From Comamonas testosteroni TK102 (GTDB taxonomy: Bacteria > Pseudomonadota > Gammaproteobacteria > Burkholderiales > Burkholderiaceae_C): a DNA stretch of 64,000 bases. Below the pieces are notes generated by a model that saw only the letters and a list, made by a program, of their open reading frames with translations, searched no databases and had not been told where the DNA came from. The position numbers and the translations under genes were made by a program. Within the stretch, counting starts at the first letter, position 1. Each line of letters opens with the position of its first letter. Of the stretch, positions 16,344 to 24,925 are shown one piece after another. The stretch spans positions 1,302,001-1,366,000 of the forward strand of contig NZ_CP006704.1 of NCBI RefSeq assembly GCF_000739375.1, read 5' to 3'.

Positions 16344-16376
16344 CAAGAACCAATGACCGTCGGTCATTGGTTCTTG
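16344..16376. promoter_or_regulatory. 33-base perfect palindrome upstream of miaA
   Basis: Two perfect 16-bp arms flank a single T at 16360; the core reads AATGACCGTCGGTCATT. No T-run follows in either direction. The TGACCGnCGGTCA core resembles operators of several TetR-family regulators. It lies between the sulfatase stop and the miaA start, 28 bases before the latter. Confidence 0.45.
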
Positions 16377-16440
16377 CTGGTTGTGAAGGATAACGCAGCC
16401 TGCGCGCCTTGCGGCAGCGGCGGGGCTTAGTGCGCCCTGC

Positions 16441-17763
16441 CTAGCCCTGGCTCAGCCGTGCCGGCACATAGCGGTCGGCCTGAATATCGGGCGAGAGGCC
16501 GTGGCTGTAGCTTTCGGCGCTGATCGGCAGCAGTTGCTCGTTCCATTCCTCCCATTGCCTGCGCAGTCCGGCAAAGATTTCTGGCTGATGCTCCTTGAGG
16601 TTGGCGCGCTCGCGGGCGTCCTCCTCCACATTGAACAAGAACTCGTTGTCGTTGATCTTGAGGTATTTCCAGGGGCCCTGACGCACGGCACGCTGGGTCT
16701 GTGATTTGTAGCGCCAGAACAGGCTGCGCTCGGTATTGGCTGCAATGCCCTGCAGGATGGGCAGAATGTTCTGGCCGTCGCTGGGGAAGTCGGGGTGAGG
16801 TCTGGCGCCTGCTGCGGCCAGCAGCGTGGGCAGCCAGTCGAAGCTGGCGGTGACCTGTTCCTGGACCTGGGGCCGGATGCGGGCGCTCCAGCGCAGCAGC
16901 GTAGGTACGCGGATGCCGCCTTCCAGCAGCTCGGTCTTCTGGCCCGTGAAGGGCCAGGTCTTGGAAAAGCGCTCGCCGCCGTTGTCGCTGGTGAAGATGA
17001 CGATGGTGTTGTCGGCCTGGCCGGTGTCATCGAGCGCCTGCAGCACCTGGCCCACGGCCTTGTCCAGGGCCTCGACGATCTCGCCGTATTTCTTCAGGCT
17101 GCCGCCGTCGTAGTGGAAAAGATCCTTGATGCTGCGCGCGACATGCTCGTCACCGGGGCCTTCCCAGGGCCAGTGCGGTGCAGTGAAGTGCAGCGACAGG
17201 AAAAAAGGCTTGTCCTGGTCCTTGCGCTCATGCACATAGCGCGTTGCTTCATCGCCCAGGATATAGGTGTAGTAGCCCGTGCGCTCCACGGGCTCGTTGC
17301 CTTGCCAGAGGTCGGGGCTGAACTGCTCGCCCACGCCGGGCTTGTGCGTGAAGTAGTCGATGGCACCGCTGTGGTTGCCGAAGAAATAGTCGTAGCCGCT
17401 GCGCTGCGGGCCGTAGGCGGGCGGCTTGCCCAGATGCCATTTGCCTATCAGTGCCGTGTCGTATCCGGCCTGCTTGAGCAGCGATGGCAGCGTGGGGTGA
17501 TCGGCAGGCAGGCCGAGTTGCGCGCCATGGCGGGCCAGCGGTTCTTCGAGCCCGGCCTGCAGCCGGTACTGATAGCGTCCGGTGATCAGCGCAATGCGTG
17601 TGGCCGAGCAGACTGCCGAGCTGGCATAGGCCTGATTGAAGCGCACGCCCTGGGACGCGAGGTGGTCCAGATGCGGGGTCTTGAAATCGGTGGCGCCATA
17701 GACGCCCAGGTCGGCCCAGCCCAGATCGTCGGCCAGGATGAAAACGATGTTCGGTGTGGTCAT
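16441..17763 (-). CDS. sulfatase (arylsulfatase / sulfate-ester hydrolase family)
   Basis: A 440-residue type I sulfatase without a signal peptide, so probably cytoplasmic. The N-terminal metal site is [12 protein letters not shown]. The active-site motif reads C52-S-A-T-R, a Cys-type sulfatase signature (C-x-P/A-x-R) whose cysteine must be converted to formylglycine. Further motifs are [19 protein letters not shown] and FTSDNGGE. No formylglycine-generating enzyme is encoded in this window. It lies 16 bp behind a Bug binding protein, suggesting uptake and desulfation of one organic sulfate ester. I chose the start at 17763 since the upstream ten residues overlap the preceding stop. Confidence 0.9.
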   Translation of the reverse strand: MTTPNIVFILADDLGWADLGVYGATDFKTPHLDHLASQGVRFNQAYASSAVCSATRIALITGRYQYRLQAGLEEPLARHGAQLGLPADHPTLPSLLKQAGYDTALIGKWHLGKPPAYGPQRSGYDYFFGNHSGAIDYFTHKPGVGEQFSPDLWQGNEPVERTGYYTYILGDEATRYVHERKDQDKPFFLSLHFTAPHWPWEGPGDEHVARSIKDLFHYDGGSLKKYGEIVEALDKAVGQVLQALDDTGQADNTIVIFTSDNGGERFSKTWPFTGQKTELLEGGIRVPTLLRWSARIRPQVQEQVTASFDWLPTLLAAAGARPHPDFPSDGQNILPILQGIAANTERSLFWRYKSQTQRAVRQGPWKYLKINDNEFLFNVEEDARERANLKEHQPEIFAGLRRQWEEWNEQLLPISAESYSHGLSPDIQADRYVPARLSQG

Positions 17764-17779
17764 GCGTCGCTCAGCTCGC

Positions 17780-18778
17780 TTATTCGATGGCAAAGCCGGA
17801 GTTGGTGATCACGGGACGCCACTTGGCGACTTCGGCCACGCGCAACTGCTCCAGGGCCTGTGGCGTGCGTGGGTCGGGCTGCAGGGACAGCTCGGCCCAT
17901 TTGGTCTGCAGCTTGGGGTCCAGCAACGCGTGGTTGACGGCGCGGTTGACGGTGGCAATGGCTTCGGGCGAAGTGCCTTTGCGTGCCCACAGGCTGTACC
18001 AGCCGCTGCCTGTGGCCTTGGGGTAGCCGGCTTCGGCAAAGGTCGGCACATCGGGCAGTTCGCGGCCGCGCTGGCTGCCGAAAGTGCCCAGAATGCGGAC
18101 CTTGCCTTCCTTGTGCAGCGGCGCCAGCTCGCTGGTGGTCTGGATGGCGGAGGCCAGTTGGCCGCTGATCAGATCGGTCATCATGGCCGGGCCACCCTTG
18201 TAGGGCACATGCACGATGTTGACGCCGGCCGCTTCGCCCAGCAGCAGACCGAAGAAATGCGGCAGGCTGCCCACGGCAGGGCTGCCGAAGTTGGCCTTTT
18301 CGGGGTTGGCCTTGAGCCAGGCCACATATTCCTGAATATTGCGCGCCGGGTGCCTGGCGGGGACGGCCAGACCGAACTGGAAATGCGCGAGCAGACCCAC
18401 GGGGGAAAAGTCGCGTGCTGGATCGTAGCCAGGCTTTTTGTAGACGATCTGCGAGAGCACCGGGGTGATCAGCGGTGCGATCAGATAGGTGCTGCCGTCG
18501 CTAGGGGCGTTGAGCAGGGTCTGTGCGGCAATCTGGCCGTTGGCGCCGGGCTTGTTGTCCACCACCACATAGTGGCTCTTGCCCAGCTGTGCGGCGATGC
18601 TTTCGGCCAGCACGCGTGCCAGCAGATCGATGCCACCGCCTGCGCCAAAGCCCACCAGAATGCGGCTGGCCTGAGGAACGGCGGAGAACTCGGCGGCCTT
18701 GGCCAGAGAGTTCAGGGAAAAGCCAGCAGAGCTGGCGGCGAGCAGCGATTGCTGCAGAAAGGAGCGGTGGGAATGCAT
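17780..18778 (-). CDS. Bug/TctC-family periplasmic binding protein
   Basis: A 332-residue exported protein with a signal peptide through about residue 28 and the Bug family motifs: ILVGFGAGGGIDLLARVLAE, VVVDNKPGANGQIAAQ, GSPAVGSLPHFFG, IVHVPYKGGPAMM and LPDVPTFAEAGY. Bug proteins bind small carboxylates or related solutes and are greatly expanded in Bordetella and Comamonas. The gene is tightly linked to the sulfatase downstream. The 117-bp AT-rich spacer upstream looks like its promoter. The ligand is unknown; a sulfate ester or its aglycone is an inference from the neighbour. Confidence 0.93.
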   Translation of the reverse strand: MHSHRSFLQQSLLAASSAGFSLNSLAKAAEFSAVPQASRILVGFGAGGGIDLLARVLAESIAAQLGKSHYVVVDNKPGANGQIAAQTLLNAPSDGSTYLIAPLITPVLSQIVYKKPGYDPARDFSPVGLLAHFQFGLAVPARHPARNIQEYVAWLKANPEKANFGSPAVGSLPHFFGLLLGEAAGVNIVHVPYKGGPAMMTDLISGQLASAIQTTSELAPLHKEGKVRILGTFGSQRGRELPDVPTFAEAGYPKATGSGWYSLWARKGTSPEAIATVNRAVNHALLDPKLQTKWAELSLQPDPRTPQALEQLRVAEVAKWRPVITNSGFAIE

Positions 18779-18891
18779 GGCTGGAGATCACAAAAAGTGC
18801 GGCGCGTTGGCCAGTCCAGGCATTCTCGAAAAATCTCTATAAAAAGAAAAATAATAAAAATTGGTTTTTAAATAACCCAAACATCTTATTT

Positions 18892-18905
18892 CAAATCATG
18901 ATTTG
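18892..18905. promoter_or_regulatory. 14-bp palindrome upstream of the Bug gene
   Basis: CAAATCATGATTTG is perfect and overlaps the stop codon of the MFS gene, at the upstream end of the AT-rich promoter region (18779-18895) of the Bug-sulfatase pair. It is a candidate operator by symmetry only. Confidence 0.3.
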
Positions 18906-20161
18906 CTGATGCCAAAACGCTGTACCAGCGTCCATGCCGTGATGGCCGTGCAGGCTGACCAGAACCAGATGCCGAAGGCCAGCGGCATGGTGGAATCCGC
19001 ATCCAGATTCAGTCCCAGCCAATGTCCCATGGCAAACGCCATGAGCATCATCACCAGGCCGTTGATGGCCGAGGCCGTACCCGCTGCCTGGGGAAAAGGC
19101 GCGATGGCATTGCTTTGTCCGCAGGGCATGTGTATGCCGTGGGCGATCTGGTAGAGACAGAAGGGCAGGGCATAGGCCCAGATGCTGCGCAGATCGGCCA
19201 GGGCCGCCAGGCCCATGATGGAGCCGGCCGTCAGCGACAGCACCCCCGCTACGGCCACGGCGCGCCGCACGCTCATGCTGCGCAGCAGACGGCGGCAGGC
19301 AAAGGTGCCTGCGACATAGCACAGCGCGTTGCCGCCCAGCATCAGTCCGTATTGCGTACGCTCCATATGCAGCACGTTGATGTAGGTGAACGAAGAGGCC
19401 GCCAGATTGGTGAACAGGCCTGCATAGCTGAAGCAGGTCAGCAGGTTGTAGGCCTGGAACATGGGGTTGCGCACAATGCGCGACCAGGTGCGCAGCAGAT
19501 TGCCCGCTTGCAGCGCCTGCGGGTTGCGCTGGGGAATCGATTCCCTGAAGCGCAGCACCACCAGCAGCCAGGCCAGACAGCCCATGAAGGCCTGTGCCAG
19601 CATGGTGGAGCGCCAGCCCAGCCAACCCACGAGCAGGCTGCCGCTGATGGGCGCCAGAAAAGCCAGCACACCCAGGCCCGTCAGTGCCTTGGACATGACT
19701 TGCGCGCCCATGTGCGGTGCGTAGAGATCGCGGACCACGGCTCTCGCGCACATCACACCGGCGCCCAGTGCTGCGCCTTGCAGGCTGCGCCAGGCAATCA
19801 AGGCCTCCATGCTCTGTGCGCTGGCGCAGCCCAGAGCGGCGATCACATAGCCGCTGATGCCCAGCAGCAAGACCGGGCGGCGGCCCAGCCGGTCCGACAG
19901 CGGGCCCCAGAGAATCTGCGAGCAGCCAAAGGCCAGCAAAAAGCCGGTCAGTGTCAGCTGGGTCTGCGAGACATGGGCGCCAAAGCCTTGCTGCAGCTGA
20001 GGCAGGGCGGGCAGATAGAGGTCGGTTGCCAGCGGCTGAAGACCGAGCAGCAGCCCCAGCGTGAGAATCACGAACACTGCAGATTCAGGAGCATTCTTCG
20101 CTTGCTCATCAAGGGATTGAGCGGAATCTGGTTCTGTGTTCAGGGCAGGCGGAGCAGACAT
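18896..20161 (-). CDS. MFS drug transporter, Bcr/CflA family
   Basis: A 421-residue protein with twelve predicted membrane helices after a 30-residue polar N-terminus. LATDLYLPALPQLQQGFG in helix 1, SQTQLTLTGFLLAFGCSQILWGPLSDRLGRRPVLLLG spanning the A motif, and RSLQGAALGAGVMCARAVVRDLY in helix 4 are diagnostic of Bcr/CflA proton-driven exporters. The substrate is not predictable. It is transcribed toward the Bug-sulfatase pair, but a 117-bp AT-rich spacer argues for separate promoters. Confidence 0.92.
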   Translation of the reverse strand: MSAPPALNTEPDSAQSLDEQAKNAPESAVFVILTLGLLLGLQPLATDLYLPALPQLQQGFGAHVSQTQLTLTGFLLAFGCSQILWGPLSDRLGRRPVLLLGISGYVIAALGCASAQSMEALIAWRSLQGAALGAGVMCARAVVRDLYAPHMGAQVMSKALTGLGVLAFLAPISGSLLVGWLGWRSTMLAQAFMGCLAWLLVVLRFRESIPQRNPQALQAGNLLRTWSRIVRNPMFQAYNLLTCFSYAGLFTNLAASSFTYINVLHMERTQYGLMLGGNALCYVAGTFACRRLLRSMSVRRAVAVAGVLSLTAGSIMGLAALADLRSIWAYALPFCLYQIAHGIHMPCGQSNAIAPFPQAAGTASAINGLVMMLMAFAMGHWLGLNLDADSTMPLAFGIWFWSACTAITAWTLVQRFGISKS

Positions 20162-20229
20162 AGCCAGACAGACTATCAGAAGCTGTCCATTGATCCGTAT
20201 GCTGACGAGACAGTATGTGACGATGTCGC

Positions 20230-21093
20230 TCAGCGCGGATTCAGGCCGAACAGCTCATGCAGTGCCTGGCGATATTGCACCAGTGCCTTGGACTGGGTGT
20301 TGTGATGGCTGGCGCCCTCGACCAGGATCAGGCGCTTGGGCTCGCGCGCCGCATCGAACAGCTGCCGGCCCAGCCGGGCCGGAATCAGCGGGTCTGCCGT
20401 GCCGTGCACGACCAGCAGCGGCGAGCCGATGTCTGCCACCCTGTCGACCGAATTGAAGCGCTGCGTGATCAACCAGTTCACGGGCAGCCAGCCCCAGCGC
20501 ATGGAGTCGAAGACATCGGGAATGCTGGTGAAGGTGGACTCGACCAGCACCCCGCTTTCGTCCTTGACGGAGCTGGCCAGATCGATGGCGACGGCGCCGC
20601 CCAGCGAGTGGCCAAAGACATAGCGCGGCCTGCCTGCGGCCTGTCGGCCCAGCCATTCCCAGGCGGCACGAGCGTCCTCCGCGGCCGAGGCCTGCGAGGG
20701 CAGGGCCGGGCTGCTCTTGCCAAAGCCGCGGTAGTCCACGGCCAGCACCGAAAAGCCCATGGCCTGCAGGCGCCGTATGCGTGGCGAGGAGCCTGTCACA
20801 TTCCAGCGCGCTCCATGCAGAAAAAGCAGCAGCGGGGCACGTGCATTGCCGGATGGCATCCAGAGGGCGTGCAGCCTGGCGGCGCTGCCGTCGCGGCTGC
20901 GAAAGTCTATCCATTGTTCCTGCATGCCGGCCGTGTTGGCTCCGGGCCAGCTGCGGTCGCTGGGCTGAAAAATCCAGACCCGCTGCCGGGCATCGATCTC
21001 GCGCATGCCCCAGATCGCGAGCGCCAGCAGCAAGGCAAGACCGAGTGCTGCCGCGAGGCGGCGGGGGCTGCAGAAGCGTGAGGTCTTGGGCAT
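20230..21093 (-). CDS. alpha/beta hydrolase with N-terminal membrane anchor
   Basis: A 287-residue serine hydrolase. One hydrophobic segment near residues 13-30 (AAALGLALLLALAIWG) should anchor it or export it. The fold shows LLLFLHGARWNVTG for the oxyanion region, GHSLGGAVAIDLA for the nucleophile serine, HGTADPLIPARLG for the acid, and EGASHHNT for the histidine, so the catalytic triad is complete. The family (COG1073-like) includes esterases of unknown substrate. I chose the ATG at 21093 over a TTG eleven codons earlier. Neighbours give no clue. Confidence 0.86.
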   Translation of the reverse strand: MPKTSRFCSPRRLAAALGLALLLALAIWGMREIDARQRVWIFQPSDRSWPGANTAGMQEQWIDFRSRDGSAARLHALWMPSGNARAPLLLFLHGARWNVTGSSPRIRRLQAMGFSVLAVDYRGFGKSSPALPSQASAAEDARAAWEWLGRQAAGRPRYVFGHSLGGAVAIDLASSVKDESGVLVESTFTSIPDVFDSMRWGWLPVNWLITQRFNSVDRVADIGSPLLVVHGTADPLIPARLGRQLFDAAREPKRLILVEGASHHNTQSKALVQYRQALHELFGLNPR

Positions 21094-21276
21094 GGAAGGA
21101 GTGCGACGGAAGAGGGCGGCTGTCAAGTGCTGTGCAAGTATGGCTGTCTGACCTGGCCCCAGTCATCTGCAGTGCATGAATTGGCGATATTCTTGCGGGT
21201 GTTTCAAACCGCAAATGCATAGCTGGTTGCGCAGAGTTTGCGAGCGTTTGAAGCCTGTTTGAAGGATTAGTTCACT

Positions 21277-22152
21277 ATGTCGATCTGCCTGGGTCTTGCC
21301 GCCAACAAACTCCACCACCAAACCGAGGACGCCGCGCTGTTTGCCCTGCTGCGCGCATGCGAGGCCGGAATTCGCGAGCTCAAGCTGGGCTTTCATACCG
21401 TGGGCCGCACCTATGACGCCATCACGGCGGCCAGCATGCTCCAGGGCTACAGAGGCCTGGTGCGCTACCCCTATGGCCGCGAGGGCGGGCTCATGAGGCT
21501 GGTGGCCGAAGTGGTGGGCATGGAGGGGGACGAGCGCACTCTTGATGGCGCCATCTATCTGATGGACCCCGTGGACCCCTCGTCCATTTTCCCCGAAGCC
21601 CTGGCCTTGAAGCGCCAGTGCGTGATTCACGGCAAGCCTTTTCTTTCCACGGTCGCCTCCACGCGCGACTGGATCGAGATGGAGCGCATTCACGCCGGTC
21701 TGGCGCGTGACCGCAATGCCGACCGCTTTCACGACTATGAGAACCAGACGCTGGCGCTGATCGCCCACGATGCCATGAAGCCCACCATGCTGGACTTTGC
21801 TGCGCGCAACTTCGAGCTGCTCAGTCGCTACCGCCGCCGCGTGGGCACGGGCACCACGGGTCAGAAGCTCAACGAGATGGCCTGGAGCAAGGGCTGGCCT
21901 GCCGACAAGCCCTGGGTGGATCGTTACAACAGCGGCCCGCTGGGCGGCGATGCGCAGATTGCCGATCTGGTGCTGGAAAAGCGCTGCCACCGCGCCATCT
22001 TCTTCGAAGACCCGCATGTGGCACGCCAGCACGAAGCCGATATCCAGCTGCTGGAGCGCGCCGTGACCACGGTCACGCACGATGCCGTCTGCAGCACCTC
22101 ACCCCAGGTGGCGCAGCGCTGGTGCGATGCGGCCGTCAAGCGCGCTGGCTGA
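21277..22152 (+). CDS. methylglyoxal synthase with two tandem MGS-like domains
   Basis: 291 residues, about twice the length of E. coli MgsA (152). The C-terminal half (about 155-285) has the whole MgsA active-site pattern: LIAHDAMK (H164, D165, K168), TGTTG (191-195), SGPLGGD (base D225), FFEDP (D245) and QHEAD (H252, D255). It should convert dihydroxyacetone phosphate to methylglyoxal. The N-terminal half aligns with the same fold: LGLAANKLH for the first motif, LGFHTVGRTYDA for TGTTG, YPYGREGG for SGPLGGD, and YLMDPVDPSS for FFEDP. It has lost the catalytic residues. It resembles a regulatory domain, as the MGS-like domain of carbamoyl phosphate synthetase is. The C-domain call is strong; the N-domain role is inferred. 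Confidence 0.85.
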   Translation: MSICLGLAANKLHHQTEDAALFALLRACEAGIRELKLGFHTVGRTYDAITAASMLQGYRGLVRYPYGREGGLMRLVAEVVGMEGDERTLDGAIYLMDPVDPSSIFPEALALKRQCVIHGKPFLSTVASTRDWIEMERIHAGLARDRNADRFHDYENQTLALIAHDAMKPTMLDFAARNFELLSRYRRRVGTGTTGQKLNEMAWSKGWPADKPWVDRYNSGPLGGDAQIADLVLEKRCHRAIFFEDPHVARQHEADIQLLERAVTTVTHDAVCSTSPQVAQRWCDAAVKRAG

Positions 22153-22168
22153 AGCCAGCTGCTGAGCG

Positions 22169-22534
22169 CTACTGGCGGCTGCGGTAGCGCTTGAGTTCGG
22201 CCTGCAGCCAGCTGGCGCTGGTTTCCGCTTCCTTGCCGCTGCAGCGGACCAGATAGGGCTTTTGGCTGATGCTGCTTTGCGTGCCTGCGCGGGCAATGAA
22301 GTCCTCGGCCGTCGCCACCCAGCCCTTTTTGAGCAGATAGTCGTATTTGCTGCGCAGATGCTCGGCGGCCTTGTTGCTGTCATGCCAGCTGCCGTTGCGC
22401 TGGAACTCGCAGCCCGAGCTTTTGAGATGGCCGATCAGGTGCTCGATCTCCTGGGTCGCCGCAGGTACGGGCGATGCGGCAAGGCTCAAGGCGCTGGCTG
22501 CAGACAGCAGCAAGGCGGTAATGGTGTGCTTCAT
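22169..22534 (-). CDS. exported DUF5329-family protein
   Basis: A 121-residue protein with a signal peptide (MKHTITALLLSAASALSLAASPVPA). The mature part, EIEHLIGHLKSSGCEFQRNGSWHDSNKAAEHLRSKYDYLLKKG, matches the small periplasmic DUF5329 family, which has two conserved cysteines (here in SGCEF and VRCSG). Function unknown. The start was set at 22534 because it places the signal peptide at residue 1. It converges with the MGS gene; the two stop codons are 17 bp apart. Confidence 0.8.
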   Translation of the reverse strand: MKHTITALLLSAASALSLAASPVPAATQEIEHLIGHLKSSGCEFQRNGSWHDSNKAAEHLRSKYDYLLKKGWVATAEDFIARAGTQSSISQKPYLVRCSGKEAETSASWLQAELKRYRSRQ

Positions 22535-22662
22535 GGAGCAGATCGTACAAAAGTCCGGAAAGCACCAGGCTTGCAATAGCGTGCGGCGGCCTTTGGCGTC
22601 ACTTCACTTTCGCTGGTGCATCGCCGGACTTTCGTTTTTCTGGCCGCCAGGCTCAGGAGGCA

Positions 22663-23826
22663 TCAGTGCCTCAGTCCGGCTGGGAAAGGGGTGAGCTCCA
22701 TCCGGTCCCGCCCCTTGCGCTTCGATGCGTAGAGCGCGTCATCGGCCCGCTTGAGCCAGTGCGACAACTCCATGTCGGGCTGATCGAACAGGGAAGCGCC
22801 TATGCTCAGGGATACCGGCTCCGGGGTCGCGAACATCGTGCGCGCCTGCTGCGCGAACGCCTCGCGCAAGTCCTGGCCCAGTGCCTGCGCGGCGGCGCCC
22901 GAGATGCCGCGCAGCAGAATCACGAACTCGTCCCCGCCCAGTCGCGCGGCCAGCGAGCCGTGGGGCAGCGCGCCACGGATGAGGTCAGCGAGGCTCACCA
23001 GCAGCCGGTCGCCGGCGTCGTGCCCGTGCAGGTCGTTGACCTGCTTGAAGTGGTCTATGTCTATCAGCAGCAGGGCGCCAGGACTGGCCGGTGAGGCCTG
23101 CTTTAGAAGCTGCGGTGCGCGCAGATAGAGAGCGCGACGGTTGTCCAGCGCGGTCAGCGGGTCGCGGGCGGCGATCTGTGCAATGCGTTCCTCGCGGCGA
23201 TGGCGCTCGGTGCCGATCATGGACATTGCGAGCAGCATGATCGCCATCGCGCCTTCCACCAGTGACACCAGAATGACCGTGCCGCGGAAACCGGCCAGGT
23301 TGACAAAAGTGTCCAGCACCACGGGCGAGGCGGCCTTGGCGAGGTAGAACAGTCCGTGTGCCAGCAGCACGAAGCGCAGCTGCGCCGCCCCCACGCTCAG
23401 CGCGCCGCCCTGTGGGCGCAGCAGCAGGCCGGCGCGCAAGGTGATGATGGCAATGAGCAGCGACTGGATGCCCAGCATCGCCCTGGACCACCAGGGCCCC
23501 TCGGGCAGAAACAGCATCGCCAGCCAGATGACGGCCAGCAGCCACCAGGCGCGCGGCAGCCGGACGCGCGTGAATCCAGCGACGCCTGCCAGGAACAGCC
23601 AGTGGGCGACGATCAGCATGCCGTTGGGAAACCAGATGCCGAACAGCACATAGCCACGGGAACGCAGCAGGGCCAGCACACAGCCCACGGCGATGATGGC
23701 AAACCCTGCGCTCCAGAGCAGCAGCGAGCGTTCGCGTACGCTGCTCCATTCGGCGGCCAGGTACAACGCCGAGGCGGCAGCCATGGCCGAGGTGAGGACG
23801 AGCAGGGTGAAGGGGTCGAGAGCCAT
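22663..23826 (-). CDS. membrane diguanylate cyclase (GGDEF domain)
   Basis: A 387-residue protein with six or seven membrane helices in the first 205 residues and a GGDEF domain after about residue 220 (DPLTALDNRRALYLRA). The active site is LGGDEFVILLRG, and IDIDHFKQVNDLHGHDAGD carries the metal and GTP residues, so it should make cyclic di-GMP. No RxxD inhibitory site lies at the usual place before GGDEF (SLAARLGGDEF). The N-terminal membrane module has no ligand domain I can name. The open frame extends 100 codons upstream, but only the ATG at 23826 directly precedes a membrane helix. Confidence 0.9.
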   Translation of the reverse strand: MALDPFTLLVLTSAMAAASALYLAAEWSSVRERSLLLWSAGFAIIAVGCVLALLRSRGYVLFGIWFPNGMLIVAHWLFLAGVAGFTRVRLPRAWWLLAVIWLAMLFLPEGPWWSRAMLGIQSLLIAIITLRAGLLLRPQGGALSVGAAQLRFVLLAHGLFYLAKAASPVVLDTFVNLAGFRGTVILVSLVEGAMAIMLLAMSMIGTERHRREERIAQIAARDPLTALDNRRALYLRAPQLLKQASPASPGALLLIDIDHFKQVNDLHGHDAGDRLLVSLADLIRGALPHGSLAARLGGDEFVILLRGISGAAAQALGQDLREAFAQQARTMFATPEPVSLSIGASLFDQPDMELSHWLKRADDALYASKRKGRDRMELTPFPAGLRH

Positions 23827-24264
23827 GGACGATGAATGTATCGACACAGGCGGCTCCGTGTGAGAGCCGACTGGCCAGGAGCAATGCACGGCAGCGGATC
23901 CGCCGCTCGGCGATGGTCGGGGCCGTGGCACTGCAATAGAGCGGCGCCGCAGGCGCGGCGAATTGTCGCAGGATGCGGATTTTCTGGCATCCACTGTGGA
24001 CCGGGCCGGCAGGGTAAATCGGATCGAGGCGGAGTGTCTGACGCCGCAGCTGCGGCTATCAGCAGGGCTTTCTCGCTGACCAGCCGCATCAGGCCCTGCC
24101 GCCTGAGCTAGCCATGGCGGCAGCATATTCAGCGCGCCTGCGACCGATTCGGCGGAGGCAGTCCAATAATGCAGGTCTGACCCCGTTCATGCAGCCAAGG
24201 CCTCGGCCATGCCGGAGGCCGGAAGTGCGGCGCTGTTCCGCCGCCGGGCACCGTCGTTTGGCGC
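23827..24264. other. intergenic stretch, no gene recognised
   Basis: 438 bases of high GC between the diguanylate cyclase start and the cupin stop. Open frames here lack family features and continue shadows of the flanking genes. I see no strong hairpin with a T-run. It should contain the promoter of the cyclase and the 3' end of the cupin transcript. Confidence 0.4.
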
Positions 24265-24747
24265 TCAGGGGGCCGGTGTGGCCAGCGGCTTGCCCTTCTC
24301 CACCACATACACGCCAATCAGCTTGACCGTGCCATTGCTGGCATTGTGTGCGTCATGAATCACGCCAGCCGGCACGACAAAACTCTCGCCGGCCTTGAGC
24401 GTGCGCGGCGGCTGGCCGTCGATCAGCAGGTCGACCTCGCCCTCGCTGATATAGCTGATCTCGTCGCCGGGGTGGGTATGGCGGCCCGCGCGCGAGCCTG
24501 GGGCGACCTCCACCTTGGCCACCACGGCTTCGCGGCCCGGTACCGAAACATCGGCCTTGCCGACCATGGTCCGGGACAGGCCTCCGGTTTGGGCCGCACC
24601 CGGCTGGGCCGCACCCGGCTGGGGCATACCCGCCTGGGGCGTACCCGCCTGGGGCATACCCGCCTGGGCCAGGGCGCTCTGGCTGAACAGCATGAAGGCG
24701 CTGCTGCAAAGCAGGCTGGAAAAGCTGGCGCGGCGAATCAAGGACAT
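24265..24747 (-). CDS. exported cupin-domain protein with a pentapeptide-repeat linker
   Basis: 160 residues. A signal peptide (SSLLCSSAFMLFSQSALA) is followed by a low-complexity linker of five 5-residue units (AGMPQ, AGTPQ, AGMPQ, PGAAQ, PGAAQ), then a single cupin. GSRAGRHTHPGDEISYISEGEVDLLIDG is cupin motif 1, with two histidines and a glutamate for metal. VVPAGVIHDAHNAS is motif 2. It is a periplasmic cupin of unknown substrate. GGAGGG stands eleven bases before the chosen ATG at 24747. Confidence 0.85.
   Translation of the reverse strand: MSLIRRASFSSLLCSSAFMLFSQSALAQAGMPQAGTPQAGMPQPGAAQPGAAQTGGLSRTMVGKADVSVPGREAVVAKVEVAPGSRAGRHTHPGDEISYISEGEVDLLIDGQPPRTLKAGESFVVPAGVIHDAHNASNGTVKLIGVYVVEKGKPLATPAP
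24591..24665. repeat. five tandem 15-bp units in the cupin linker
   Basis: Two units of GGGCCGCACCCGGCT are followed by three of GGGGCATACCCGCCT, one with a single base change. The unit is a multiple of three, so gain or loss of copies keeps the frame and only changes linker length. Confidence 0.9.
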
Positions 24748-24925
24748 GAAATTACCCTCCAAGGTTTGTGACGGAGACAAGTGGTGAAACCTGTCACTTG
24801 TACCGGGAAGGAGTGCGGCCATGCCATGGGGGCAGCCCTAGTCGCAGGGCCGCCGAAAAACAGCCCGGGCCCCACTGCACAAGAGCATTCGGGCAGGAAA
24901 GCGCCTGACGTCGCAGGCCGCCGCT

